Positions 23,412 through 36,560 of a stretch of DNA of 64,000 nucleotides are shown piece by piece. The stretch comes from Epiperipatus broadwayi (taxonomy: Eukaryota > Onychophora > Udeonychophora > Euonychophora > Peripatidae), in assembly GCA_028023455.1 (NCBI GenBank), contig JAQFVV010006336.1, positions 2,968,021 to 3,032,020 of the forward strand. Direction: 5' to 3'. The notes below the pieces were generated by a model. It searched no databases and was not told where the DNA came from. It saw only the letters and a program-made list of their open reading frames with translations. Every line of letters begins with the position of its first letter. Positions within the stretch are counted from its first letter, which is position 1. Made by a program: the position numbers and the translations under genes.

Positions 23412-24150
23412 AATAGAATTGTTGGAAATGTTATGTAGTAATGTAAGGCTTTAATTTCATAAAACCAAACTCAGCTATTTTGTGCACATATAAAGTTATA
23501 TTTAAATACATAATTAAAATTACCTCAAATTCAAACTTAAAACAGACTAGCCAAAGAAAATAAATTCTATAACACAACAATTGGTTTTTCTGCCAAAATG
23601 AGAATTCTCAAGAACAAAAGAAGAATTAAAGAAACATTTTTATTAAAGTTTTATTATTCTAAAGCAATTAATATGCTTAAGAATATTTTTAATATTAAAT
23701 GTATGTGAAATGTAATTGGAAATTGTGGGTAATTGCTAAAATATATTTCTTGATATGTTTTTAGTCATTTGCATTTGAGAAGTATGTTTTTGATAGGAAA
23801 ATCAATGGTTGTGTTATAGTTTATTTTCTTTGGCTAGTCTGGTTTAATTTTGAATTTGGGGTAATTTGAATTATTTTATTGATTAGTTTAGCTTTAGGCT
23901 TTTATTATTTAATATTTGCATGTTGCTAAATGTGTGTATATTTATATATACATAAAATACGTATTATTAGTTAAATAATAATTATGATTGAAAACTAAAC
24001 GGTAAACTAAATGTATGTGCATGGATGCCAATGTCATTCACAACATTTTATACAAGCATTAGACTAATTAAATAGTTTAATTAATGAAAAACTATAAACT
24101 CACTTATCAAGAAAGTTAGATGAATTCCAAGAAAGCCATTGCTTAAAATA
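23016..24150. other. AT-rich intergenic DNA with palindromic (AT)n
   Basis: No gene. Positions 23347-23413 are an (AT)n tract split by TTTAAAA. Two phrases around 23545-23600 and 23815-23870 look like inverted neighbours (ACTAGCCAAAGAAAATAAA against TTATTTTCTTTGGCTAGTCT), suggesting a small inverted repeat of about 330 bp overall. Confidence 0.5.
23345..23413. repeat. (AT)n microsatellite, palindromic
   Basis: Two AT runs around a central TTTAAAAAT. Confidence 0.95.
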
Positions 24151-24685
24151 GACAATTCTAAGATACTTGCGCTATCTGATCAGGGATCGAATAGTGTAAC
24201 TAAAAAGATGACCACACTGTGGACAGCGGATGGCCAATCAAGGGAGTCGACACTAAAAACAACGAGAGAAGGAAACAGATCTAGATTAGAACGGAGATAA
24301 AGCACACTTGCTAAGTAATAACTCTTTAAAGGCAGATGTGTCATTTCCTCCGGTGCTCCAGTCAACTCTTGCCTTAAATTAGCCTTGCGGAGAGGTTTAC
24401 CTCCATACGTTCAAAAGTAAACCTAGGAACTGTATATTAGGTGGTATTGATCTTATTATTATTTTGTACACCTTAGGGCCCTTATTGTTATTTATTTAGC
24501 GTGTTTATATATATATATATGCCATATATATATAAAGTGAGGTTGATTATCTCCATATAACTCTGTAAATAAATTCTTGTTATTTGCCGAACCGCCTCAT
24601 TAATTAGCAATCATTTGTGTTATTTATATTTGCAATCCAGCAGGCAATAGAGTACCGCCGGACACAGCACATTTTTAAATACATG
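24150..24685. other. Less AT-rich block, LTR-like texture
   Basis: The base composition jumps relative to both sides. It includes TATATATAAAGTGAGG near 24528, an AATAAA-type signal near 24568 (GTAAATAAATTC) and GAGTACCGCCGGACACAG near 24650. This order resembles U3-R-U5 of an LTR on the plus strand, but I found neither paired ends nor a convincing primer-binding site. The 61-codon minus frame at 24180 is not recognisable. Confidence 0.3.
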
Positions 24686-25756
24686 AAAAATACAAAATGT
24701 TTTCAAAAATAAAAAAAAATAAAAATTAAAATGCATGTTATACGCTAGTCACAAAATGGTCATGGATAAATACTGATTTATATTTCCATCACATAAATAA
24801 ACGTTGATCTTTTGAAAGAAAACTTTTTTTAAACTTAAGAGATAGATTATTATTAAATAGAAAATTTCATGATGCCTATATTAAGAATAAAATGATTAAT
24901 TACTATCTGATTTTTCGTTGACATACGTGGCATAATAATATAACCGTATTTTTTAGTATGTACATAAAAATGAGATTGATTTAAACTGAAACATTTTTCG
25001 TAAGAAAATCAATCCAAAAGTTTATATATAAAAATGAAGGCTATTGATATCACTATAATACTTTAAAGTTTATTATAAGTTATGGATAACGTTGCTACTA
25101 TTTTACTTAGAGGTTTCTTTACAGAAGTATAAAATTAGTCAGTTTATCTAAAAAAAATTATAAATTATTTTTTATGTTCTGGTAATAAAAATAGCCTCAA
25201 TAATTTATTACATAGCTTCGGATTTGAACTGCAAGCTTGAACTTTATTTCTAAAATGGCAATCCAAATGTGTTTCATTTTAAAATGCAATCCCTTTTAGG
25301 GCATTAGCTGTAGCACACAATCTTTTTGTTTGGACCTTATTTACAATATTAAATAATTAATAACTAATAAAAATCAAGTTAATGTTTTCCTTTAAGAAAC
25401 GTATGTATTTTTTTTTAAAAAAAATGTGTACAATTTTTAATCCTTAAAATACTAATAATAGTACTAAAGAGAACAAGTCCAAATTTTTAACACTGATTCC
25501 TCTTTTTTTCTAATGATCTTTGACTCCAATTCCAAAATGCACTCAATGGAATATTATTAGATTTTCTGTTTATTAATAAGTCTATGTTATTAATGAACTG
25601 TACCTTTTTAATTTTTATTTCCAGTTTAGTATCTATATATTTTGGTGTTTTTAATAACCATAGTCAACATATTCTTTGGACAGAATTGATATGAAACCAC
25701 AATAACTACCACATGACACCATTTCTTATGCTTACACAATTTGTTAACACAGTATT

Positions 25757-25818
<62 letters not shown>

Positions 25819-26659
25819 AGAGATGCGAGAATAAAAAACTTGCATTTTTGTTTATCATATATATATAAAATACTGCCATCTAATGCAAGTGATAGTAATC
25901 AATGAATTCTAGAAGGTTAGTTCATCAAAATTCCTATGCCTACTCATTCTATATCCCTAGACTAGTTTGTAGATTATGGATTTTTTTATTGAGGAGTCTT
26001 AGATCTGATAGTACTGCACCTAGATCTAATGCAATTCTCTGACAAACACTTTTACCTTTATACTTAACTCTAAAGGTGCGGCCCAAACTGGAAACACAAT
26101 ACTTGTATGTTTTTAATCCAAGCTAACCTGCTTATATAATCAATCATACAGATCTTATCTAGGTGACAATATTGTATGGAGAAAATTAGTATTGCAATAG
26201 CAGATTGTGGAAGCATAAGAATTGGTGGTCATATGATGCTATAATAGTTTAATACCAATCCTTGTCAAATGATGTTAGTGGCTAGTTATTAAAAAAACAA
26301 AGAAACCAAAATATATAAATACTGAACTAGGTTCATATCTATATGATTATGTGAGGGAATTGACTTGGATTGAAAACATTATTATTTTCAGATTGGGCTC
26401 ACAGATTTATGGTTAACAAAAAAGTTAAAGATAGTTGCTGGAGAATTGCATTAGATTCAAAGATCTTTACATGATGTGATCTCAAATCCGAAGCTTTTCC
26501 CTAATGGAAATCATAATTAGGAAACTAGTCTAATGATGTTAAAGTGGGCAGTCATTAGGTAAAGATTTTGATGCATAAACCCTTATACAATCCATTGATT
26601 ATGGTTTGCACTAAGTGGAATATTGTATGGTGTGTTAACAGATTGTGTAAGCATAAAAA
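24686..26659. other. AT-rich DNA with (AT)n and a small repeat cluster
   Basis: Mostly featureless. Positions 25760-25815 are (AT)n. Between 26000 and 26660 there are an inverted pair sharing ATCTAATGCAATTCTC (about 26030 and 26455) and a direct pair sharing ATTGTATGG and AGATTGTG.AAGCATAA (about 26172 and 26618). No gene was seen. Confidence 0.5.
25760..25815. repeat. (AT)n microsatellite
   Basis: Uninterrupted AT run flanked by TGTTT and AAACA, so the whole is palindromic. Confidence 0.95.
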
Positions 26660-28030
26660 TTATAGTGGTAAGTCATGCAATCAAATCTATGAAAAATGGA
26701 AATGTTCAAAAAAATATGATGGGACTTATTATTGTAATCTTAAAAGAAACTAGTTAAAACAAATTAAATTATTGACAAAATTTGATACCAAATGTTTAAA
26801 TGATGAAGATGTATTAGATAGTTGAAAAAATACAACAATGATTTTAATATTTAAAAAAGCAAAAAAAAAAAATTAGAAATTACCAATCTATTGTTTTATA
26901 CAATATCTTTACTAAGATCAATATAATTCATTTTAGACAATTTTGGCCTATGCCCATCAAATAAATAAACTGAATTGAAAAGTAGTATTAAAAAGGCATA
27001 GAAATAATTAATGTGTTAGTTCTCATTATGTTTAGTTCTGCAGATTATAAAAAGTACCTTTATTCTGAAATGATTAAGATTTTGTAATATCAAGATAAGA
27101 CTTAAGATATATTTTAAAGAATATTTATCCAAATGCAATAGCATATGATTTGATTACATGATTATACTAAAAAAATAATTTTGGTATCCAAAACCTTCTT
27201 GCTATAATTTTATGGAATCTTGTGAATCAAAATAGAAAGATAAGGGAATAAAAGTGACTTTTATTAATCATACAGATTTTGTAGCTGGTGTGATTATTTT
27301 TGCAAATAGTACTTCATAACTTCATGGAATATTGTAAGTGGTACCAAGATGAAAGCAAGAAATTAGGAATATTTTCTAAAAAACAAGTAATCTTAAATGA
27401 TTTTTCATCAAAAATAAAGATTGACAGCAATGAATTAGAAATAGTTGTCAGTTATAAATATTTTGATTAGTTTATTAATACAAATAAAAACATAATGTGT
27501 GAAATTAATACAGAATTAAATTTGTATGGAAAGCTTCTAATAGACATAATTAATATTCAAGGAAAACATGCTTACATATACAAAAGAAAAGTTAATAGTT
27601 TTGTTTTGAGATTTTACATATGGATTAGAGAATTGGATGTTTGGCAGAAGAACAATACTAAGACTAGGATCTATGGAAAAATGTATGTTGGGAATTGGAA
27701 ATTGTTACATATAGATTTGAAATGAGGATATTTAATAGAAAAGTAGTATAATTCCATATCACAAAAATAAATTTGAAAGTTATAAAAAAAGTTTGAAAAT
27801 GAAATACATGAAATAGATAAGCTGATATAGAAAAAAAATAACAGCCTGAAATGGATGTGGATATGATATTTTTCTAGAAGAAATAATAATATATTTAAAA
27901 AAACTTATATTATTAAAGAGATCATTTGTAAGATGAATGGATAAGGTAAAAAAGTTGTTGTTTGACTTGGAAAAAAAATTATAGAATAGAAAGATGGTGT
28001 TAAACTTGGAGAGACTTTCAATGTAAACTT
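26660..28030 (+). mobile_element. Old, 5'-truncated RTE LINE relic
   Basis: Begins in the RT domain, equivalent to about 14400 of the best copy (CATGCAATCAAATCTATGAA at 26670), and runs to the C-terminal region. The 27495-27725 frame still reads MCEINTEL where the good copy has MDEINHRI, and GKMYVGN where it has ERCMLGV. It ends near the LGETFIL equivalent (TTAAACTTGGAGAGACTTTC about 27997). 5' truncation is normal for LINEs. Many stops and indels. Confidence 0.82.
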
Positions 28031-31000
28031 GAATGAAATTTTTTGTAAACATTGGTAATACTTATATAGCATATCTACTAATATATAAAACAGTTAAGTT
28101 GCAGAAATCTGCCAATTGATAATAAACCAATTATATGCATTTATTGATACTTTGTTATAATATATGAAAAAATTCCACTTCATATTTGCTAGCTTGACAA
28201 TATATTGTAAACATCTAGAAAATTAACCAACTTCAGTCAAAATTTCTTTTATCAATTGTCACATATTAAAATGTAGAAGAAAATTTAATATATGACTAAT
28301 TATATTTTTCAATAGTTTAGAAAACCAAAAGCAAAAAACAAAATAACAGCAACAAACAGTTTTTAATATGAGTGAAATCCAACTTTTGGTTGAAAATGAT
28401 AATTCTCCTTGCCTTTACTGAGACAATTATTTTACTAATTAATGGGCTTATTCCCTGAAATGAAATAATTTCTAATACTTGCACATTATAAACTTCTCTA
28501 TATATTAAACATATTGAAATTATGTTGAAAAAAAATAAGAATAAAGAAATGTTAACTTTATCAGATATTTGACCACATAGTAGAAAGATATACCTTCAAA
28601 AATTAAAAAAAGATTAAAAATGTTGATCTAATCTTGTATTAAAGATTTATTACATTCTTCTGGAATAGTTTAAATGTATTCATTTTTTTATTTATAATGT
28701 CTTAACAAATAGCTAATTATCTTATTAGAGTAAGTAAACATATTTTTATTCTCCCTATGATTATTTATTTATTATTATTTTCTATAATATGCTTCAAAAT
28801 AATTTCATAAGTAAGTACTGAACTATGTATTTAAAAGATGTAATATCTTAAGTAGCTTTCTTCAGGTTAAAAGCATGTTTAGTTTCTTTCAAAAATAATT
28901 TATTTTCCAAACAAGGCAATTTTTAGTAAATGAGAAATTTTGTGTCTATGTTCTTATTAATCCTGTAGCCAAAATGGCATGTACAGTTTTAGGAAAAATA
29001 AATAATAGAATGTTTCATTGACTTGTCTATTGGCTGAGTACCTGAAAAAAAATCTTAAACCTATTTGAAAATATTGAATGTTTTCTTCAAAAACTGTACA
29101 CTACACCTAAATTCAAATCTTAAATTGTGGACATGATGGGTACATGTGTTAACTTTTGCATTACAAGGCTCACCTATTGAAATATGTATTTCTTTCAATA
29201 TATAGAACTATAATTTAAAGTGAAAAAATTAATATAATTTGAAAATATGACTTTTTATAAGATATAGAATAGTGATATTTAAAAATATTTATTCATAGTG
29301 GTTTGCAGCCATGCATAATAAATACTATTACTGTCATTTATGCATTTAAAAAAAAAAAAAAAAACTCCTCTATAAAAAAAAACCTAGGGAATATATCAAC
29401 TTTTATGCACAGATAGCATCAGTCATTCCTAAATAAGTACAACTATTCCAGTTTCAGAGATATAAAACAATTCAGATAGAAATAAGAAAAATAATATATT
29501 AGAGATGAGTTTTGAGATGATGATACAAATAAATCAATGAATCATGAATTATTTACATATTCAATATATCATATGATAGTTTTACAATCTATTAATATAA
29601 TATTTTGCACTGACTTGTAACTTTCTAAAAAAATGAATTTTATTCTTTTAAATACTTCAACTGTCTGCCTTAGTGTAAGTCTTCATTGTTATTTTATCTT
29701 CAGTTATATGTTTCCAATAAAAGTAATCAATATCACACTTCTATCATATTTTTCAATGCCAACCTGATATGGAATAAGTGTTCTGATGAATTGAACAAAG
29801 ATTTCATCCTTAATAAATCCACTATCTCTATCACTATAAACATTTCCATCATAATTTTTATTAACTCTTCAATAAAGAAACCATATTAATCTAATACTTC
29901 ATCTCCCATGTAAGAATTATTTGACTTGGACCCAAAATTAATGGATTTTTGGGAAAAAAAATTGAAGCTGGTTTAGAAAAAAAGAAAATGCAAAGTCAGG
30001 AATATTTATTATATATTGCATGTGGTACTAAAGCTAAAAGTCATATGGCAATACTAGCTTGGTCATCCTGTGATGACATGCTCATTTTTTCCATCTTTCA
30101 AAAAATCTATCTAGCCAATTGGATACTTGATTTAAGATATTTTTTCTATATAGAATAGGATCAGCTTTATTAATAGTTACTTTTTATACTTTATCACTTT
30201 CAATATCATAGAATTCAAGAAATTCAGTACCTGATTCACTATTAGTTTTTTATTTTTCTTGCTTTTGTTTTTCTTATTTCTCTTGGTATTTTGCTGAGGT
30301 TTTTGTAATGTAAATGGGATCTTTCACAAAAACCATTTTCAAGTTCATTTTCAAATACTTATTCAAAAAATATACAATCGCTAATTCACTACATATGCTC
30401 AATCCAATGAAAGTATGATTTTATAATTGTATAGTCTATTATATCTTATCTAACAAGCTAAAGTGTGCAACAATTAATTTTATAATCTCGCAATCATACT
30501 TTTAGAATCTTATGGACCATTTTTGCATGAATTTATTTTCATTGGCTTTGTGTTACAATAGTAGAGGGACTATTACTTTAAGTTATAAACCTACCTATCA
30601 AATTGAAAAACACAAAAGGTCTTAATTTTAATGCTTATTTGTTACTGAAACTCAAACAATAATTAAGTTTATTAATGTAATACAACAATAATCTGGTGAC
30701 TATTTATTTATTCCAATAGTTAATGATCATTTTTGTTCTTACTTTTATTTTATTAATTACAATCTTTTAAAATTAACTCCAAAAACATTTATTATTGTAA
30801 TCAATAAAAATATTTAAAATTTGTGGCAATCACACCAAAAGTAGTTCTAGTTTGTATTACAGTATATTAAAAGATGCAGAAAATTTGGTAATAAAAGAGT
30901 TATCTAAATGAAAATCTATGTGCATAAATTCAACTTAATTTCATAGTGATCTTAATTTTTTTATATTGTAGGTATGCGTATATAATGCATTATTTCTGTA

Positions 31001-32720
31001 TCAGATTTTTTGTAACAAATGAAAATGGTACTAATCTATTTCTAAAAAATAAATTAAAGAATAAATTCTTCAAAATAAAAAGGTCAGCAGTCTCCAAGAT
31101 TATTAATGATAAATGGCTTTTAATATATTATAATATTTTAGCATTTCAATTATTATTACTATTTATGTTAAAGCACCAAGGTGATTCAATGTAGCATTAA
31201 AAAGTATTACCCCTGATATATAAGAGATATCAGTTTTCATTGAAAAAGTGTAATGTAAAAACTGTCTTAACTGTTTCGTACTACTATCACTTATTGGCAA
31301 TTTCACTGTTATTTCTAATTACATAAAAGCATGATCAAACTTAGAAATATTGTAAAGTTTAAGATAAAATGAAACCTCTCAACAGTGTTTGTGGTTCTCA
31401 GATCATACTATTTTATTTATATTATATACCATATTTAAGATTTTAAAAATGTAAAAAGTGTTCAAAAGTAAAATTATAATAATCTTTATTTTAAAAATAT
31501 ATAATAATATAAACTTATTTGAAACAGATCAATTCTACTCATTAAACCTCTTCTTAGAAGGCAAATCTGAAAATACATAAATCCCCTACATTTTTTTTTT
31601 TTTAAAATAACTATGTATTTCATTTATGCACATAAAACATAAATAAATTAACTATTTTTTCTTTCTTTCCCTTCATTGTATTATTTATAATTTTTCTATT
31701 TTTAATTTTACACAATACATTTAATGTTTCATTGACTTATTAAATCTATAAATCATTTAAAAAAAAAAATCAGTATAACTATATGCTACATCGCATGCGC
31801 AGCACACACACATACGACATTCTATAAAATGTACAAATCAATTTATTATATTATTTTATTAAGATGACTTTAATAATTTGGTAACAAAACAAGTTTTATA
31901 ATACAATTGATTCTAATTACAATCAATTTATCCTTGTACAATATATAAAGCAAAACACAATTACGTATCTATACAGCTGCTTTTAGTACTTCAACCAGGG
32001 AATTGGCTTTAATTAAAAAATATGCCATGTGGAAATTGTTTGGTTCTATTTTCTGATGAAAACCATTTTCTGTAATTGAAATATTAAATGTGATTGCAGT
32101 AGTCAAGTAATTGTGTTTTGTTTTTTTATTTAATTATATATTTCTTTTAGTTAATTTATAAATTTCTTACTTTTTATAAGTGTATGACTGCAAATATAAA
32201 TAATGAAAAGTTAGATACGACTGCAAAAACTACTCACTTTCTAACTTGAATTTATCTTAAATATGTGAGATACCTGCATATAAAGATAATATTTGTTAAA
32301 GAATTTAGAAAAAGTACAAACAAAATGTATTAATAATACACAAATTTACTGTTTATATTTCTTTAAACACAAAAATAAAGACATTAGAAAAGCCAAGTAA
32401 TCATTGATGTATATTTTTATTGAATTAACTTTATTATTTGGCCCAGATCTTCAAATCCTCTCAAAAAAATCATCATTATTTATTATTTGCCTATAATATT
32501 TTATTACAATTTAATCCACATGTGTTCAACTATTGTGCAATTTTAGTGACTATCATCTTTTGGATAACAAAATTATTAATAATTTATACACCAGAGATTA
32601 TTTTACTAATATTAATAATTGAGATATAAATTTTAAATTTAGTTAAAGTCACTATACCAATTAATATAACTTCAATCAAGGATGGCATAGCAAAACTTTT
32701 TTGTCTTTTTACATATGTAC
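28031..32720. other. AT-rich intergenic DNA, no gene recognised
   Basis: Frames at 29686-29889, 29949-30158, 30946-31194 and 32438-32629 are short, Leu/Ile/Lys/Asn-rich and without recognised domains. The 30946 frame has hydrophobic ends but no supporting context. A poly-A run lies at 29347-29364. Nothing else was identified. Confidence 0.5.
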
Positions 32721-32722
<2 letters not shown>

Positions 32723-32814
<92 letters not shown>

Positions 32815-32820
32815 ATATAT
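32723..32820. repeat. (AT)n microsatellite
   Basis: About 98 bp of AT with a single TATT interruption near 32803. Confidence 0.97.
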
Positions 32821-33599
32821 TGTGCCCTTATCTGTAGGTCATAATAAGGTAGAAAGGTCAATTACTAAAAAATTTTAAATTTTAAGTTATATTTGTATGA
32901 TGTATAAATAATAGTAGGATAAGTAAATTTTATAGTACAATTTAAAGCTGAAAATACCTGGTATATAAAAATGTAATAGATTATTTTAAGAGAAAACAGT
33001 TAGATAAAGCTTAATTATATTCTTGCTTATGGTTGTAAAAGCTGGCCATATAAAATAATACAGCTATAAATAGTTAAAAGTATATTAATAATTTGAATAT
33101 AATATTTTTAAAACTAATAAATTAAATAAATACTATATGCAATGTATAATTGTATTTAATAGTCAAAATTAATAGAGTGTATTTTAAAATAAGCTTTAGG
33201 ATGGTGAGAATTGTATTTAGTTCTACAAGTTTAAAATTATTTTCCAAATTTTTATAAAATATATCAGTTTTGGTAATTTAGACCGAGACATAAATAAAAA
33301 ATCATTTGATAAAGTTAGTAAACACGTGACTGTATATTATATACCTTCACACACACGCTTGTTAAAATAATAATAAAGTTTGTGAATTTGAAACTAAATA
33401 TAATTGCCATCGATCATTAAAGTAAAGGTTAAAATATTAAATATTGTTTTAATATTTATTTTAAAGTTTAAATGATTTTGGTAAAATTAAAATTGAATTT
33501 AAAAATACTAGTCTAAATAATATTTGAGACATTACGTCATCAATTCTTTATTTTAAAAGTCTAATCTGTTATAACTAAAATGTGTAAATTTGTTCACGC
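32821..33599. other. AT-rich intergenic DNA, nothing seen
   Basis: No gene, repeat or RNA recognised. Confidence 0.5.
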
Positions 33600-36560
33600 T
33601 AAAAAGTCATTAACCAATCAAAGGAGGTAAATTGGCAGACAAAATATAAGAATTAGACGAAGCGGGAGGAGAAGTAATGTGAAAGTGAAAGAGAAAGTAA
33701 CATATTTTTTAGCTGATAACACCGTAGCTAGAAAAGTGTTATAAATTTAAAAGTTTGTATTTATTTTAAAAGTTCTTCTGTAACATATAATATATTTTGA
33801 GCACCTCTACATGTATTGCTAATTTTAAAAGTTATCTTACCAGGGAATTTTATTCAAGTTTAACCAAAAGCCTACAGTAAAGATGGAAGTACAAGGAAAA
33901 ATACCTAAAAATATTACTAAAGGAAAAATATTTGGAAAGTACCTTAAGACAGCTTTATTTATGCTCAATCAGAAACTTATTGTTATAACTCAGAGAAATA
34001 GAATTTGGACGCTATATGAAAATTTAAAAGAGAAGTTACTTGCCGTCAGGAAAAATTATGACGCACAAAATTATAAGGCTACTTTGAAGTTATGTTATTC
34101 TTCTCTATGAAAAAATTTTAATCTGCGTTTTTGTTTTATTATAAAGAAAAATTATGATGAAGAAAGAATGTTAATCTTTTAAGGGAAAAACATTATTAAA
34201 AATGTAGTACCAGAATTTTAAATAAAGAAGAAAAAAAGTTATAGAATAATAGGAAAGTGCTATTATGTATTTTATGGAAAGGAGCCGAAAACTTTATCTA
34301 ATTAAAAATATTATAACGTATTCAATGAAGAAAATGCTTGATCTGAAAAATATATAAAATTAAATTACTTAATGGAAATGGATCCAGGAAAACAGAAAAA
34401 TTTTATTGAAGATTTAAATAAAAGTACCCTAAAGATGCATCGGGAAAGTCGCGCGGGAAAATACTAGCAGACAATATTAGAAGAGAATATGGAGACGTTT
34501 TTTTTTTCTTTACAGGATTAATTGATATCAAGAATTAATAATAGTATTAATTATTTTAAAACCAAGGATTGTTGTCTATGAAGATTTATCAAACAGAGTA
34601 ATAATTGTTTTGCCTTAAAATAGAACATTAAGTGACTGAAGAAGAAATAAAATATTTTTTTTAGCTTTAATATGAACAGTTCAAGAAAGTTTGATGAAGA
34701 AGTATCGTAAATATAATTTAAATATTTTTTACTAATTTATTTTAAATATAAAATGCTATGTGAGATTAGGGAAAACATATAAACATAAATTTTAGTAATA
34801 TTAAAAAAAAAATTAAATATAATAGCTTAATAGAACGATAGAAATATTGTTTTAAAAATAAATGTATGTATGGAAGTCGTATATCTACAAGAATCAATGG
34901 GATGGTGAAGCCTACGGAATACGATCGAGAAGATAAAGATCGTTTTTTGGTAATTTTGATATTTATTTATAATGCATAATGTATTTTTTTAGATCGTCTA
35001 TTGATTAAGAATAATGTGTGAAAGTTTAAATTCTAAGTACACATTTTATACAACATTAAAACATATTATGAGATAGGAGTAATTTTAAATATACATGCAA
35101 TAAGTTATTTAAAATATAATTAATAATATAATATAAAAGAACAATTGTGTGATTCTTTTGAACTTTCATGTAATAAAGTATTCAGATATTTTAAAATAGT
35201 TTGTATATGATAAATATACGAGAAAAGTAGTAAAATATTTTCTTAAAGAACAGCGGTATAGTTTTGAAATAAAATGAATTTTATTATTGTTAGAAATGCA
35301 GATAGGAATTTGTCGATGTACTGTATAGAAAAATCATGAGAAATAAGATCGGATAGTGACTTGGTAGTACTAGTGTAGAGGAAACCAAGATGATGTTTTG
35401 TTAAGAAATAAGAAAAGTAAAGTATTTGGATCATAGTTAGGTTGTGTGATTTCAGTATAGCTAACTAAGCCCTATCACTGAACACATATATTTTGGACAG
35501 TGTTTTTTTGCGTATCTTTAAACTTTTTGATGTTATATAAAGCTGAAGAAATAGCTTTAGCATCACTCCTATAATAGAGGTTGGTAGACAGATAAAGGTC
35601 ACTCCTCTATAGTGTCTTTAAATTCACTGTGCCATTATTGTCAAGGTTTATGATGGATAATATTCTAGTTATATTTTTGATCCTATGCATCTATTTTCGC
35701 TATCCTTGTTTCGTGAATCTACATCGTCAGAGAGATATTTTCAAAGAAATAATGAATAAAATAGAATTGAAGATATGTCATCATTTATGTAAGAATAGTT
35801 TATTTACTGGAATGTTTAGAATTGTGTAATTTTAAAAGTGAAAGTACAAAATATCATAAAGAGAGAAAGAATCATATAATACAGTTATAAATTAATTCGG
35901 AAACGAATATAAGATTTTTAAAAGAGAAATCTAAAACAAAGTTTTTTATAAAAGTGATAATAAAATTTTAATGTTTTTTAAATAATATTTAGAAAATAAA
36001 TATTGCATATTTATTAAGAAAATAATTCAATAATGTGTAATAAACATATACTTGTGCATGGTATGTTAATAGTTGTAATTATATCATCCGAAGTAAGGCT
36101 TAAATGAGTATATTATGATTAACAAACATCGGATAAGGAACAATAAAACTTAATACCGAATGTAGAAGAATGTTTGAATTTATAGGATTCCATACCACTA
36201 ATATAAAACTAGAATTTTATTATTTTTGTAGAATGTTTACTACGAATGTAATTTTAAAAATTAAAAATATAATTTAAATAATAGTAGGGATACAAAGTGT
36301 TAATGATAATCCGATAAGAAATTCATTTTGTAACAAGTGAAACATAATAAGAAATCCAATAATAATAATAATACTGTATTTTCTTAAGCATTTAAAAGAT
36401 AAGAGTTAACTAGAAAAATAAGTAGAAGTTTGATTTCATTTTTATAAACTAGTAAATAATTTTGTGATAAGAGAGTAAGGATATCCAGTGTACATAATGT
36501 AAAATATTGTTATTTGTTTATGTTATTAATAAACTTTGTTGTAAATTTATTTTAAAGCTT
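33600..36560 (+). other. Possible transcription unit, product unrecognised
   Basis: A CCAAT box (33614-33618) is followed about 25 bp later by a TATA-like AAAATATAAG (33641-33650) and a purine-rich leader. The first ATG in good context (AAGATGG, 33883) opens a 75-codon basic frame to 34110 with no domain I know. Further short plus-strand stretches look protein-like: a 38-codon frame near 34408-34530 with SGKSRGKILADNIRREYG, and one near 34866-34920 with WKSYIYKNQWDGEAYG. An AATAAA lies at 36528-36533 and a GT-rich patch follows. It could be a decayed gene, an unknown element or a spliced host gene. There is no strong evidence for any of these. Confidence 0.25.

Noticed and set aside
33883-34110. 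75-codon frame as a real gene
   Set aside because: The start context is good but there is no domain, homologue or splice partner I can point to.
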